The position numbers were made by a program, and so were the translations under genes. A model generated the notes under the pieces. The model saw only the letters and a list, made by a program, of their open reading frames with translations. It was not told the origin of the DNA and did no database searches. This document shows positions 8,152 to 17,490 of a stretch of DNA of 52,180 nucleotides, piece by piece. Positions within the stretch are counted from its first letter, which is position 1. The number at the start of each line of letters is the position of its first letter. Source of the stretch: Herbaspirillum frisingense GSF30 (GTDB lineage: Bacteria > Pseudomonadota > Gammaproteobacteria > Burkholderiales > Burkholderiaceae_D); NCBI RefSeq assembly GCF_000300975.2, contig NZ_AEEC02000037.1, forward strand, positions 1 through 52,180, given 5' to 3'.

Positions 8152-8565
8152 TCACAGCCAGCCCAGCCATTGGCCCCAGACCAGTTGCCCCAGATAGCGT
8201 GAGGGCAGCAGTGTGAAGAGCCCCGCCACCAGACAGGCGCCGACATAGATGCCCTGCATGGTGCGCCGATGCTGGACGATGTCTCCGCGCCGGGCTGCGG
8301 TGATGGCGCGATAGAGCCCTACCCCGGTCAACGGCACCAGCAGATGCAGTGGCGAAAATCCGCCGACATTGGGCAAGTCATGCGAACGGATGAAGAGCGC
8401 TGACAGAGCGGTGATGACCATACAGCCCAGCCAGCCATAACCGAGGACGCGATGCCAGCGCGGACGTACCGTGCGACCCAGGCGGGTCCAGAGGGCGAGC
8501 GGGCCGATTGCCGCGGCACACAACGCAGCACTCAGGTGTAGGGTGACGATGGGGGGCGGGGACAT
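8152..8565 (-). CDS. DUF2306-type integral membrane protein
   Basis: 137 residues with four hydrophobic helices. Family marks are the first helix LHLSAALCAAAIGPLALW, the HRVLGYGWLGCM segment and RRGDIVQHRRTMQGIYVGAC, where conserved His residues resemble a haem or quinone site. Function is unknown for the family. The start at 8565 (MSPPPIVTLHL) is preferred because the first helix follows at once; the frame extends 16 residues upstream without a better ribosome site. Probably monocistronic. Confidence 0.7.
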   Translation of the reverse strand: MSPPPIVTLHLSAALCAAAIGPLALWTRLGRTVRPRWHRVLGYGWLGCMVITALSALFIRSHDLPNVGGFSPLHLLVPLTGVGLYRAITAARRGDIVQHRRTMQGIYVGACLVAGLFTLLPSRYLGQLVWGQWLGWL

Positions 8566-8732
8566 GGCGGTTTCCGATAAAACGATGGACCCGATTGTCA
8601 CGGCTGTCCCCACGCGTCGCCAGCGTCATGCGACCAGATGCAGATTGCCTTGCCTGAAATGCTGCCAACGGGAGCAGCCGTGCCGCCACCGTTCAGACTA
8701 CTGCCTTCAGGAGCTCGACTGAGGCTCGCGGA

Positions 8733-10769
8733 CTACCTTTCCTCTCCCACCAGCTCCCGTACCCGCCGCGCCAACACATCGGCTGCGAACGGCTTGGTCA
8801 ATACCTGCATGCCCCGTTCCAGGTGGCCATGGTTGAGCACCGCGTTCTCGGCATAACCGGTCACGAACAGCACCGGCAAATCCGGTCGCGGGGCGCGGAT
8901 GGCGTCGGCCAGTTGGCGGCCGTTCATGCCATTGGGCAGGCCGACGTCGGTGATCAGCAGGTCCAGCTCCGGATAGGCGTGGAGCAGCTTCAGGGCCGTC
9001 GGCCCGTCTTCGGCCTCCAGCACGCTGTAACCCAGGTCGGACAGGACCTCCACGGTCACCATGCGCACCAGCGGTTCATCGTCCACCACCAGGATGGTCT
9101 TGCTGCCTGGCGCTGCCGTGGCACCGGCTTCGTCCGGCATGAGCAGTTCTTCTTCGCCCGCCTGGCCGTGGTGACGCGGCAGGTAGATGCAGAGGGTGGC
9201 GCCCTGGCCCAGTTCGGAATAGATGCGTACCGCACCGCCCGACTGGCCGGCAAAGCCATACACCATGGACAGGCCCAACCCCGTCCCCTGCCCCGTGGGC
9301 TTGGTGGTGAAGAAGGGATCAAAGGCGCGCGCCACCACGTCCGGCGACATGCCGGTGCCGGTATCGCTCACGCATAGGGACACATACTGGCCCGGCGTCA
9401 CACCGCGCTGCATGGCCGCCATGTCGTCCAGCCAGCGGTTGGCAGTCTCGATGGTGAGGCGGCCCCCATGCGGCATGGCGTCGCGGGCGTTGATGCAGAG
9501 GTTGAGCAAGGCGTTTTCCAGTTGGCCGACGTCCACGAAGGTATGCCAGAGCCCGCCGGCGGCAATGGTTTCCACCGTGATGGCCGGGCCGACGCTGCGG
9601 CCGATCAGTTCGTGCATGTCGGCCACGATGCGATTGAGATCGGCGGGCTTGGGGTCCAGCGTCTGCCGTCGCGAAAACGCCAGCAGGCGCTGGGTCAACG
9701 CGGCAGCACGCTTGACGGCGGACTGGGCGCCGTTGAGATGGCGTTCGATGTCGCTGATGCGGCCCTGGGCCATGCGTACCTTCATCAGTTCCAGGCTGCC
9801 GCTGATGCCGGCCAGGATATTGTTGAAGTCGTGCGCCAGGCCACCGGTCAGTTGCCCCACCGCTTCCATCTTCTGTGCCTGGCGCAAGGCTTCCTCGGCC
9901 TCAAGCAAGGCGGTGGTCCGTTCCTGGACGCGCTGTTCCAGGGTCTCATTGAGCGCGCGCAAGGCGGCCAGGGCGCGGTCGCGCTCGGCTTCGACGGCGC
10001 GCCGGCCCTCGATATCGATCAGTACGCCGGGGAAGGTGCTGGGTACGCCATCCGGGGTCAATTCCACGCGGCCGTTGGCTTCCAGCCAGTAGTAGCGACC
10101 ATCGCGTCGACGCGTGCGGTACTGGTGGGCGTAGGTGCCGCCCCGGGCCAGGGTTTCACGGATGCGGGCCGACAGTAGTTCGCGGTCGTCAGGGTGCACC
10201 GCTTCCATGATGTCGGCGATGCACAGGCGCGACAGGTCGCGCTCTGGCGCCAGGCCGAAGGCCACGGCAAAGCCCTCGTCGACGTTCAGGCGGTCCGAGG
10301 GGATATCCCAGATCCAGGTGCCGATGATGGCGCCGGCTTCCAGGGCCAGTTGCACGCGCTGGACGTTCTCGCGCAAGGCGGCCTCGGTCCGGCGACGCGC
10401 CGTCACGTCCCGGAACAGGACCGAGACCTGGCGCATTTCCACCGGCCCCACGCGCGTGGCGGAGACCTCGATATGACGACCGACGGCTTTGAATTCCTGC
10501 TCGAAACGCAGGGGCTGGCCGGTCAGCAGGACCTGTCCATACACATCCAGCCAGACCTGGGCATTCTCGGGCTCGATTTCACGCAGGCGCTTGCCGACGA
10601 TGCCCTCGATGCCGGTATGACGGTAATAGCCGGAGTTGGCCTCGATGTGAACATAATCGCTCAAGGGGCCATGCGGCCCATCGATGAACTCGATGATGCA
10701 AAAACCATCATCGATAGCCTCCAGCAAGGCGTGACGATAGGCACTGCTGAGGGGGCTATTCCCCTCCAT
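8733..10769 (-). CDS. Hybrid sensor histidine kinase (PAS-PAS-HisKA-HATPase-REC)
   Basis: 678 residues from ATG 10769; the frame extends to 10946 but the extra 59 residues have no domain character. Two PAS domains (about 12-125 and 150-260), a coiled coil (LEQRVQERTTALLEAEEA), HisKA with phospho-accepting His313 in GGLAHDFNNIL, a HATPase domain with NLCINARDAMPHGG (N box), DTGTGM and GQGTGLGLSMVYG (G boxes), then a receiver domain with Asp608 in LLITDVGLPNGMNG and the conserved Thr/Lys (FVTGYA, LTKPF). No transmembrane segment is seen, so the input is probably cytosolic. There is no adjacent response regulator with an output domain, so the partner lies elsewhere. Confidence 0.9.
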   Translation of the reverse strand: MEGNSPLSSAYRHALLEAIDDGFCIIEFIDGPHGPLSDYVHIEANSGYYRHTGIEGIVGKRLREIEPENAQVWLDVYGQVLLTGQPLRFEQEFKAVGRHIEVSATRVGPVEMRQVSVLFRDVTARRRTEAALRENVQRVQLALEAGAIIGTWIWDIPSDRLNVDEGFAVAFGLAPERDLSRLCIADIMEAVHPDDRELLSARIRETLARGGTYAHQYRTRRRDGRYYWLEANGRVELTPDGVPSTFPGVLIDIEGRRAVEAERDRALAALRALNETLEQRVQERTTALLEAEEALRQAQKMEAVGQLTGGLAHDFNNILAGISGSLELMKVRMAQGRISDIERHLNGAQSAVKRAAALTQRLLAFSRRQTLDPKPADLNRIVADMHELIGRSVGPAITVETIAAGGLWHTFVDVGQLENALLNLCINARDAMPHGGRLTIETANRWLDDMAAMQRGVTPGQYVSLCVSDTGTGMSPDVVARAFDPFFTTKPTGQGTGLGLSMVYGFAGQSGGAVRIYSELGQGATLCIYLPRHHGQAGEEELLMPDEAGATAAPGSKTILVVDDEPLVRMVTVEVLSDLGYSVLEAEDGPTALKLLHAYPELDLLITDVGLPNGMNGRQLADAIRAPRPDLPVLFVTGYAENAVLNHGHLERGMQVLTKPFAADVLARRVRELVGEER

Positions 10770-11020
10770 TGCCGGTTGCTGATCCAAAATAATGCCCTTC
10801 CTGATCGTACTGTCTTCGTACTTGCCTTCGTACGGGTCGATTGACTGCCCATGTCCACCCACTTGCGCCGCCACGGTAGAGCTTGGTGGCAAGCTTATCG
10901 GAAAGCTTGGCGTCGCGGCCACTTTCCGAGACAAATCCCCTGCCATGACAGGCCAGCTTGCCGCACGTAAAATGGCAGCCTGCCGCTTCCTGGCAGATTC
11001 ATTCTTGTTGATTGGCTTCT

Positions 11021-11851
11021 ATGACCCAAGGTCTGCCCGAAACGCTCCCGCTGGCGCAAAATATTCCCGCGCGGCTGGATCACCTCGTCCTCAATACCCA
11101 CTACGACATCGACGCTGCCCATGCCCAGCTGCAGGCGCTGGGCTTTACGCTCACCCCGCGCGGCTATCACACACTGGGCTCGGTCAACCATCTGGTGATG
11201 TTCCCCGGCGGCTACCTGGAGTTGATCGGCCAGCCCCGCGACAGCGACAAGGTGCGCCAGGAAATCCTGGACAGCCCGCTGGGCCTCGACGGCCTGGTCT
11301 ATGCCGTGGCCGACGTGCCGGCCTGCCACGACGCCTGGCAGGCACTGGGCCTGGCGGTGCAGCCGGTGCAACACTTCTCGCGGCCGGTGCTGCTGGACGG
11401 GGTTGCCACCGATGCCCGTTTTTCCACCGTACGCCTGATTCCCGGCCAGTTCGCCGCGGGACGGGTCTACGCCTGCCATCACTTCACGCCGGAACTGGTG
11501 TGGCGCCCTGAATGGATGGGCCATGCCAATGGCGTGCAGGGTCTCACCAGCATGCTGGTGACCGATGCCGATCCCGAGGCTACCCGGGCCGCCTATGCCC
11601 GCCTGGGGGAATGGGAAGACGGTTTCGCACTCGAATTTGCCGATGCCGCTGGCTTGCAGGCGCGCTTTGGTGGGCTGGCCGCCTTTGCACCGCAGCGCCC
11701 GGCCGCTTTCGCGGCGCTGCGCTTTTCAGGCGGCGACCTCTCACGCATCAGCGCAGGGGCCCAAGCCCTGGGGCTGCCGCTGCACCAGGAGCCGCAGCGG
11801 CTGGTGGTGGCCCTGCCGGCATTCCAGGCGCTGTTCGAATTCCTGGGCTAG
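11021..11851 (+). CDS. VOC-superfamily (glyoxalase-like) protein
   Basis: 276 residues. N-terminal RLDHLVLNTHYDIDAAHAQL is the first beta-alpha unit of a vicinal-oxygen-chelate fold; GGYLELIGQP and the His in CHHFTPELVW are likely metal or substrate residues of this glyoxalase-like group, in which tandem VOC modules bind a metal. The second module begins near residue 165 (GVQGLTSMLVTDADPEATRAA). The substrate is unknown. The ATG at 11021 is preferred over the TTG at 11012. It lies divergent from the sensor kinase and convergent with the AsmA gene, with no operon partner. Confidence 0.75.
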   Translation: MTQGLPETLPLAQNIPARLDHLVLNTHYDIDAAHAQLQALGFTLTPRGYHTLGSVNHLVMFPGGYLELIGQPRDSDKVRQEILDSPLGLDGLVYAVADVPACHDAWQALGLAVQPVQHFSRPVLLDGVATDARFSTVRLIPGQFAAGRVYACHHFTPELVWRPEWMGHANGVQGLTSMLVTDADPEATRAAYARLGEWEDGFALEFADAAGLQARFGGLAAFAPQRPAAFAALRFSGGDLSRISAGAQALGLPLHQEPQRLVVALPAFQALFEFLG

Positions 11852-11864
11852 CGCTGTTGCAGCG

Positions 11865-13931
11865 CTAGCGCGCATCGGCCGCAGCGTGCGGGGCGCAATC
11901 GTCGGGTATCTTCTCGCCGGGGGTGATCAGCGGAATCACCGCTGCTACCGGTGCCACCAGCGCCAGGGCGGCGGCCGCGCCTGCCCGTGCAGCCAGGCCT
12001 TCCTTGCTGGCACCGATGTCGGGCTTGGCGAAGCTGCCCCGCACATACAAGGGGGTCCGCAGCGACAGGATGCGAACCTGCTTGGTGCGCGGATAGACGT
12101 TCAGTGCCAGCTTTTCCTGCCCCAGATCGACTTGGCCGGTGATGTCGATGGCCGCGTCCTCGGTATTGAGGATGCCGTGCCGCACCTGCGCCACGCCCTC
12201 CTTGATCGTCACGTCGGCGGCGCCGCATAGCAGTTTGACCTGCTGGTCACGGTACATCTTGGCAAACACTGCGTTGGCCAGGTTCAGACCGGCAGCTTCC
12301 AGGATGAACTGGCTGATGGTGCCCTGGCTCAGATCGGCCTTGATCCGCCCGTCGGCGCTGGCCAGCATGGCGGCGACCGAGTTGCCGCTGCCGTTGAGGC
12401 TGGCCTGGCCGTCCAGCTTGCCGAAGCTGGCGTCGATCCTGGCCAGTTTCGGAAACAGCTGGCGCACCTGCACCCCATGCAGGTTCACTTGCAGGCTGGA
12501 ACGGATGTCGTTCTGGCGGCCATCGAGCGTGACTTCGCCGTCCCCCTTGCCACCGGCCATGGCAAATTGCAGAGGCGCGACGGTTAGCACCTGGTCCTTC
12601 AGCCGCAGGGTGGTGCTGGCGTCCTGCCAGTCCAGCCCACCATGCAATTGCACGCGACTGGCCTTGAGTTCGATGTCGGCATCCAGCCTGGCCCAGCGCT
12701 GCGGCTGCGCCGGGCGTTCAGGCAGCACACGATCCTGGCGCTTGCCTTCGCTTTTACCCTCTTGTTTGCCCTCTTTCTGCTTGCCACCGGCGGCCGGCAC
12801 GTAATCCTCCAGCCGCAACAGATCGGCGTGGGCGGTCACGCTCAGGTGGTTCTTGGGCGGGCCGCGGTAGTAATGGGCATCCCCGGCGAAATCACTCTCA
12901 CCGACCTTGCCGGTGAAGCGTTCATAGCGCCAGTCCCAGGCCTTGGTGGCGTTATCGCGATCGGTTTTGCCCGCGCCCGCGGCCTCGGCCCGCTGGATGG
13001 TCAGGCTGCCCTGGGTGCTGAACGCACGCGTGGCCGGCAAGGGAACGCCACTGGCGGCATAGAGCCGGTCGAGACTGTCGCCACTCAGACGGATCTGCAG
13101 GTCGGCTCGCCGCAGCTGATGAGGATTGACGAGATTGCCGCTGATCACGGTGTGGACTTCGCCCACGTCGCCCTGCGCCTGCAGGGGATAGACGCTGCCT
13201 TCGTTGAGCAGGTCGGGCAAGGGGCCGCCGCGCAATTGGCCCTGTATGTCAGCCTCACCGTAGCGGCCCGATACCGCTGCCTGCAGGACCAGTCCAGGCG
13301 GACTGTCGCTGCCCTCGGCGGTGCGCATGGCGGCCGCACTCAGGGGGCGGGCATCGAAGCGCAGGTCCAGGTCCAGCGGCTGGTCCACATAGCGGATCTG
13401 GGCATGGTCGAAGACGATCTGGTGGATGTCGAAGCTCCAGCGCGAACGCGGCTGCTCGGAGAAGCGCCAGTTCTTGCGGCGCTCGTCAGCCCGTTCCATG
13501 ACCAGGTCCAGGCCGGTCACGCGCATGTCGGTGATATGCCAGTGCCAGTGCAATAGCGGGAGTGGGGAAAAATGCAGGTCCAGCAGACTGGCCCGGACCA
13601 GATGGTCGGCGCTCTGCGCCCAGTCCGGGTTGCCGATCTGCAGGTCACGTGCGGTAAAGTGCAGTTGCGGCAGCCAGGATCTGTCGCTTTGGGGTGTGGC
13701 CGGGGCCAGCGACCAGGACAGGCTGATCGGGCCATCGACCCGTATTTCCCGGGCCAGCATGGTGGAGAGCTGGCGGCTGATCCAGGGCTTGGCCAGGTTC
13801 CAGTCGAATAGCGCCACCAGCAGGGCCAGCAAGGCCGCCAGCGCCACCAGCGCGGTCACGCACCAGGTCAGCAGGCGGCCCAGCCTGGCCAGCAGTGGCC
13901 TGCCAGGCAGCCTCACCGAGTGCACGCGCAT
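11865..13931 (-). CDS. AsmA-family inner-membrane-anchored protein
   Basis: 688 residues. An N-terminal transmembrane helix (about 19-42, VTALVALAALLALLVALF) is followed by the AsmA signature (NLAKPWISRQLSTMLAREI), a long beta-rich periplasmic region and the C-terminal AsmA_2-like segment (FGKLDGQASLNGSGNSVAAM, then DLSQGTISQFILEAAGLNL). A Lys/Glu-rich low-complexity linker lies near residue 390. AsmA-type proteins form bridge-like lipid transport structures linked to outer membrane lipid homeostasis. The start has an AAGGAGGGCGGAG ribosome site. The gene stands alone. Confidence 0.85.
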   Translation of the reverse strand: MRVHSVRLPGRPLLARLGRLLTWCVTALVALAALLALLVALFDWNLAKPWISRQLSTMLAREIRVDGPISLSWSLAPATPQSDRSWLPQLHFTARDLQIGNPDWAQSADHLVRASLLDLHFSPLPLLHWHWHITDMRVTGLDLVMERADERRKNWRFSEQPRSRWSFDIHQIVFDHAQIRYVDQPLDLDLRFDARPLSAAAMRTAEGSDSPPGLVLQAAVSGRYGEADIQGQLRGGPLPDLLNEGSVYPLQAQGDVGEVHTVISGNLVNPHQLRRADLQIRLSGDSLDRLYAASGVPLPATRAFSTQGSLTIQRAEAAGAGKTDRDNATKAWDWRYERFTGKVGESDFAGDAHYYRGPPKNHLSVTAHADLLRLEDYVPAAGGKQKEGKQEGKSEGKRQDRVLPERPAQPQRWARLDADIELKASRVQLHGGLDWQDASTTLRLKDQVLTVAPLQFAMAGGKGDGEVTLDGRQNDIRSSLQVNLHGVQVRQLFPKLARIDASFGKLDGQASLNGSGNSVAAMLASADGRIKADLSQGTISQFILEAAGLNLANAVFAKMYRDQQVKLLCGAADVTIKEGVAQVRHGILNTEDAAIDITGQVDLGQEKLALNVYPRTKQVRILSLRTPLYVRGSFAKPDIGASKEGLAARAGAAAALALVAPVAAVIPLITPGEKIPDDCAPHAAADAR

Positions 13932-14028
13932 CTCCGCCCTCCTTCACTTTGCATGGTTCTGTCCTGACCGCTTAGGTTTCATCCAAACGCGACAGTATCA
14001 GCTGTAGGACCGTTGCTGGCTATAGGAG

Positions 14029-14044
14029 AAGCGGCCGGCCGCTT
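14029..14044. repeat. Perfect 16-bp palindrome downstream of rbsD
   Basis: AAGCGGCCGGCCGCTT is self-complementary and lies 25 bp after the rbsD stop. A second 12-bp palindrome, AGGCCTAGGCCT, occupies 14059-14070 and touches the stop codon. There is no T-run, so a classic terminator is not evident; they may mark the 3' end of the rbs message. Confidence 0.35.
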
Positions 14045-14069
14045 GTCAGAGGGATGGCAGGCCTAGGCC

Positions 14070-14462
14070 TCAGAACACCACGCCGGAGCCGAGGATGATA
14101 TTGGCGTAGGGGGTGCATTCGCCGGTGCGGATCAAGGCCTTGGCGCGGGCACTCTGGCGCTTGAAATCTTCATGCGGGACGCTGCGCTTGCCGGGCAGTC
14201 CCAGCGCTTCGACCTGGGCGGCCAGGGCGGGACTGACGGTCTGCATTTCGTCGGCCACGACGTGGAATTCGACCTGCAGTTCGCTCAGCACCGTCTGCAG
14301 CACGGTCATGAAGTCCGGCACGCCGCGCGTGACCGCAAGGTCGATCACAGGGACGCCGGCCGGCACCGGCAAGCCGACGTCGCCGATGACCACGGTGTCG
14401 CCATGGCCCATAGTGGCAATCAGCTGGGAGATGGCGGCGTTGAGCAAGGCGGTCTTTTTCAT
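14070..14462 (-). CDS. rbsD: RbsD, D-ribose pyranase
   Basis: 130 residues, cytosolic, interconverting the pyranose and furanose forms of ribose before phosphorylation by RbsK. Family marks are the N-terminal [22 protein letters not shown] with catalytic His20, [20 protein letters not shown] and the C-terminal [19 protein letters not shown]. Length is as expected (E. coli 139). It is the last gene of the operon, 27 bp after rbsK. Confidence 0.95.
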   Translation of the reverse strand: MKKTALLNAAISQLIATMGHGDTVVIGDVGLPVPAGVPVIDLAVTRGVPDFMTVLQTVLSELQVEFHVVADEMQTVSPALAAQVEALGLPGKRSVPHEDFKRQSARAKALIRTGECTPYANIILGSGVVF

Positions 14463-14489
14463 GGCATTCCTGGCAGAGAAATCAAACGA

Positions 14490-15401
14490 TCAGAGCACGA
14501 CTTCGTCGCGCGTCGGGATGGAGGTCTGGGCGCCGATGCGCGTCACGCTCAGGGCAGCAGCGGCCTGGGCGTAGGCGATGGCGTCGAACGGGTCGCGCCC
14601 CTGGGCGATGGCGCCGATGAAGCCGCCGATAAAGGTGTCGCCTGCAGCCGTGGTATCGACCGCCTGCACCTTGCGCGCCGGCAGATGGTCTTGCCGGCCA
14701 TCGGCGAAGGCGCCGTAGACGCCCTTCTCACCCAGCGTGACCACCACATTGCGTGCGCCCAGCGCATGCAGGCGCGCGGCCAGTTGCGGGATGTCGTCGG
14801 AGTTGGCCACGGCACGCTCTTCGGCCAACATGGCAGCTTCGATCTCATTGAGGATCAGGTAATCGACCTTCTGCAGCAGTTCGCGAGGCAGCGCCTGCGC
14901 CGGCGCCGGGTTCAGCACCACGGTCTTGCCCAGGGAGTGGGCCATCTCGATGGCGTGGATCACGGTGGGGATGGGGACTTCCAGTTGCAGCAGCACGATG
15001 GAGGCTTGTTCGATCAACGGGCGGGCGCGTTCGATGCGTTCCACGTCCAGGCGGCCATTGGCACCGGCGGCAATGACGATGCTGTTCTGGGCGTTGGCAT
15101 CGACCATGATGGAGGCAATGCCGGTGGCTTCGCCGGCCACCTCGTCGAGGTAGCGGTCATCGATGCCGCAGGCGGTAATGGACTGGCGCATCTGGGCGCC
15201 GAAGGCATCGTCGCCCACGCAGGCCACCATGGCCACGGCGGTACCGGGTGCGGCCAGGCGGGCGCAGGCCACGGCCTGGTTGGCGCCTTTGCCGCCGGGG
15301 ATGGTCATGAATTTGTCGCCCGCCAGGGTTTCTCCCGGCATGGGCATGCGAGGCACGCGCAAAACCAGGTCCATGTTGACGCTGCCGATGATGACGATCA
15401 T
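14490..15401 (-). CDS. rbsK: RbsK, ribokinase
   Basis: 303 residues of the PfkB family. Starts with MIVIIGSVNMDLVLRVPRMP and PGETLAGDKFMTIPGGKGANQ (first PfkB signature) and has the second signature with the catalytic Asp in VDTTAAGDTFIGGF near the C-terminus, including the GAGD-like anion hole. Phosphorylates D-ribose to ribose 5-phosphate using ATP. The stop of rbsR is 10 bp upstream, consistent with co-transcription. Confidence 0.96.
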   Translation of the reverse strand: MIVIIGSVNMDLVLRVPRMPMPGETLAGDKFMTIPGGKGANQAVACARLAAPGTAVAMVACVGDDAFGAQMRQSITACGIDDRYLDEVAGEATGIASIMVDANAQNSIVIAAGANGRLDVERIERARPLIEQASIVLLQLEVPIPTVIHAIEMAHSLGKTVVLNPAPAQALPRELLQKVDYLILNEIEAAMLAEERAVANSDDIPQLAARLHALGARNVVVTLGEKGVYGAFADGRQDHLPARKVQAVDTTAAGDTFIGGFIGAIAQGRDPFDAIAYAQAAAALSVTRIGAQTSIPTRDEVVL

Positions 15402-15411
15402 GTGCTTTCTC

Positions 15412-16431
15412 TTATTTCTTTATCTTGTTGTCGAACGGGGCGGTCGAGCCCCGCAGTTGCAATTGTGGCGCCACCGTCTCGCGGCGCGCCGGCAGGTCCG
15501 GGTCGGCGATGCGTTCCAGCAGGAATTGCGCCGTCAGGTTGCCCAGCCTGCGGGTGTTCTGGGCCACCGTGGTCAGGGGCGGATGGACGAACTGGGCCAG
15601 TTCGATGTCATCGAAGCCGACCACCGACAGCTGGCCCGGCACTTCGATCTGCAATTCGCCCGCGGCACGCAGCACGCCGATGGCCATCATGTCGTTGCAG
15701 CAGAAGATGGCGTCGGGACGCGCATCGGCGGGACGCTCCTGCAGCAGTCGCATGGCCGCCTGGTAGCCGCCGATGCCGCTGAAGTCGGCATGCAGCAGGT
15801 CATTGGGCGCAAGCTTGCCACCGCCCTCCTCCAACGTCTGGCGGAAACCCTGCACCCGCTCGTCGGACAGGTCCAGCCCCTCCGGTCCTGCGATGCAGGC
15901 CATGTGGCGCCGCTTCAGGTCCAGCAGATGGCGGGCCGCCAGGCTGCCGCCGAGGGCGTTGTCGGTGCTGACCAGATCGATGTCCAGTTCCTTGGGGGCG
16001 CGGTCCAGCAGCACGGTGGGGATGTCCAGCTTGCCGGCCGGATTCAGGTCGGACTGGTTCAGCGTGGCGAGGATGAGACCGTCGCAGCGCTTGGTCTGCA
16101 ACACCAGCAGGTAGTCGCGCTGCTTGGCCGGGTCATCGTCGGAATTGCACAGGATGACGCTGTAGCCGGCGCCATAGCAGTGGTCTTCGATGCCCCGCGC
16201 CAGCTCCGAAAAGTACGGGTTGGTGTTGTTGGGGATGATCAGGCCGATACTGCCGGTGACCTTGCTGCGCAGCGAACGCGCCAGCGCACTGGGCACGTAG
16301 TCCAGTTCCTTGACCGCGGCCAGCACGCGCTCCTTGGCCTCCGGGCTGACCGGACGGGTCTGGTTGAGCACGTGCGAGACCGTGGTGTAGGACACCCCGG
16401 CCAGCCTGGCGACATCCTTGATGGTAGACAT
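15412..16431 (-). CDS. rbsR: RbsR, LacI-family repressor of the ribose operon
   Basis: 339 residues. The LacI helix-turn-helix is at the extreme N-terminus (TIKDVARLAGVSYTTVSHVL, hinge YVPSALARSLRS), followed by a periplasmic-binding-like effector domain. ATG at 16431 is chosen because the HTH begins directly after it; an upstream GTG at 16470 would overlap rbsC. It sits inside the operon between rbsC and rbsK and likely binds the perfect 16-bp operator upstream of rbsB, with ribose or a derivative as inducer. Confidence 0.93.
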   Translation of the reverse strand: MSTIKDVARLAGVSYTTVSHVLNQTRPVSPEAKERVLAAVKELDYVPSALARSLRSKVTGSIGLIIPNNTNPYFSELARGIEDHCYGAGYSVILCNSDDDPAKQRDYLLVLQTKRCDGLILATLNQSDLNPAGKLDIPTVLLDRAPKELDIDLVSTDNALGGSLAARHLLDLKRRHMACIAGPEGLDLSDERVQGFRQTLEEGGGKLAPNDLLHADFSGIGGYQAAMRLLQERPADARPDAIFCCNDMMAIGVLRAAGELQIEVPGQLSVVGFDDIELAQFVHPPLTTVAQNTRRLGNLTAQFLLERIADPDLPARRETVAPQLQLRGSTAPFDNKIKK

Positions 16432-16447
16432 GGCGTGGGTGCTGCCG

Positions 16448-17437
16448 TCAGCGAGCGTGGCGCTGGCCACGACGACGATAGGTGTCCAGGATCACGGCCA
16501 CCACGATGACCGCGCCGGTGATGATGCGCTTCATCGGCTCGCTCACGCCCACCTGCGCCAGGCCGGCTTCCAGTACCGAAATGATCAGCACGCCGATGAA
16601 GGTGCTGACGATGGAGCCACGCCCGCCCATGAGGCTGGTGCCGCCGATGACCACGGCCGCGATCACCTGCAGTTCCATGCCCACGCCGCCGTTGGGATCG
16701 GCCGCTTCCAGGCGCGACACCTGGAACAGCGCTGCGATGCCGGCCAGCCCGCCCATCAGGGCGAAGGCCAGGATCTTGCTGGGGTTGGGATTGACCCCGG
16801 ACAGGCGCACCGCTTCTTCGTTGGTGCCGATACCGATCCAGTAGCGCCCCAGGACGGTCCGCGTGAGCACCAGTTGCGCAATGATGACGATGGCAATGGC
16901 CGAGAGGAAGGCCGGCGACATGCCAAACAGCACCGGCGAGCTGATGACGTCCACGGCGCTGCCGATGTATTCGGTGCGCGAGTTGGTGACCTGGTAGGCC
17001 AGGCCGCGGGCGATTTCCAGCACGCCCAGCGAAACGATGAAGGACGGAATGCGCCAGTGCACCGACACCAGACCGGTCAGCGTGCCGCACAGCGCCGCAA
17101 CCACCACGCCCAGGGGGGCGGCGGCGTACAGCGGCCAGCCCCAGCGCACCATGGCCATGGACAGCATGGAGGCCGCCAGTGCCATCACCGAGCCGACCGA
17201 CAGGTCGATGCCACCGATGATGAGGATGAAGGTCATGCCCACCGACATCACCACCAGCGGCGGGATGTCATTGGAGAGCGTGATGAAGGTGGCCGCACTG
17301 AGGAAGTTTTCACTCAGGAAGGCAAACATCACGCACATCGCCAACAGCGCGGCGATGAGGCCCAGGTAGTTCTTGAAACCGGCCAGGTAGGCCGCTTGCC
17401 GGCTGGCGGCAGGAGTGGAGGTAGAGGAAGTTTGCAT
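16448..17437 (-). CDS. rbsC: RbsC, ribose ABC transporter permease
   Basis: 329 residues with about ten hydrophobic helices and family motifs IGGIDLSVGSVMALAASML and GRYWIGIGTNEEAVRLSGVN followed by LMGGLAGIAAL and GGTSLMGGRGSI. It forms the homodimeric membrane channel of the CUT2-type ribose importer. ATG at 17437 (MQTSSTSTPAAS) is preferred; a TTG four codons upstream is also in frame. It follows rbsA by 53 bp and precedes rbsR by 16 bp. Confidence 0.95.
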   Translation of the reverse strand: MQTSSTSTPAASRQAAYLAGFKNYLGLIAALLAMCVMFAFLSENFLSAATFITLSNDIPPLVVMSVGMTFILIIGGIDLSVGSVMALAASMLSMAMVRWGWPLYAAAPLGVVVAALCGTLTGLVSVHWRIPSFIVSLGVLEIARGLAYQVTNSRTEYIGSAVDVISSPVLFGMSPAFLSAIAIVIIAQLVLTRTVLGRYWIGIGTNEEAVRLSGVNPNPSKILAFALMGGLAGIAALFQVSRLEAADPNGGVGMELQVIAAVVIGGTSLMGGRGSIVSTFIGVLIISVLEAGLAQVGVSEPMKRIITGAVIVVAVILDTYRRRGQRHAR

Positions 17438-17490
17438 CTGTCTCGTCAATTCTTGGCAGTTGAAGTTCTGGCTGGGCGCAGGCGGCCCGC

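Noticed and set aside
10770..10946. N-terminal extension of the hybrid kinase
   Set aside because: 59 extra residues of low-complexity character with no domain; kept only as an alternative start.
14172..15782. 536-codon plus-strand frame opposite rbsD/rbsK/rbsR
   Set aside because: Antisense shadow; runs across three well-supported genes and has no start signal or recognisable domain.
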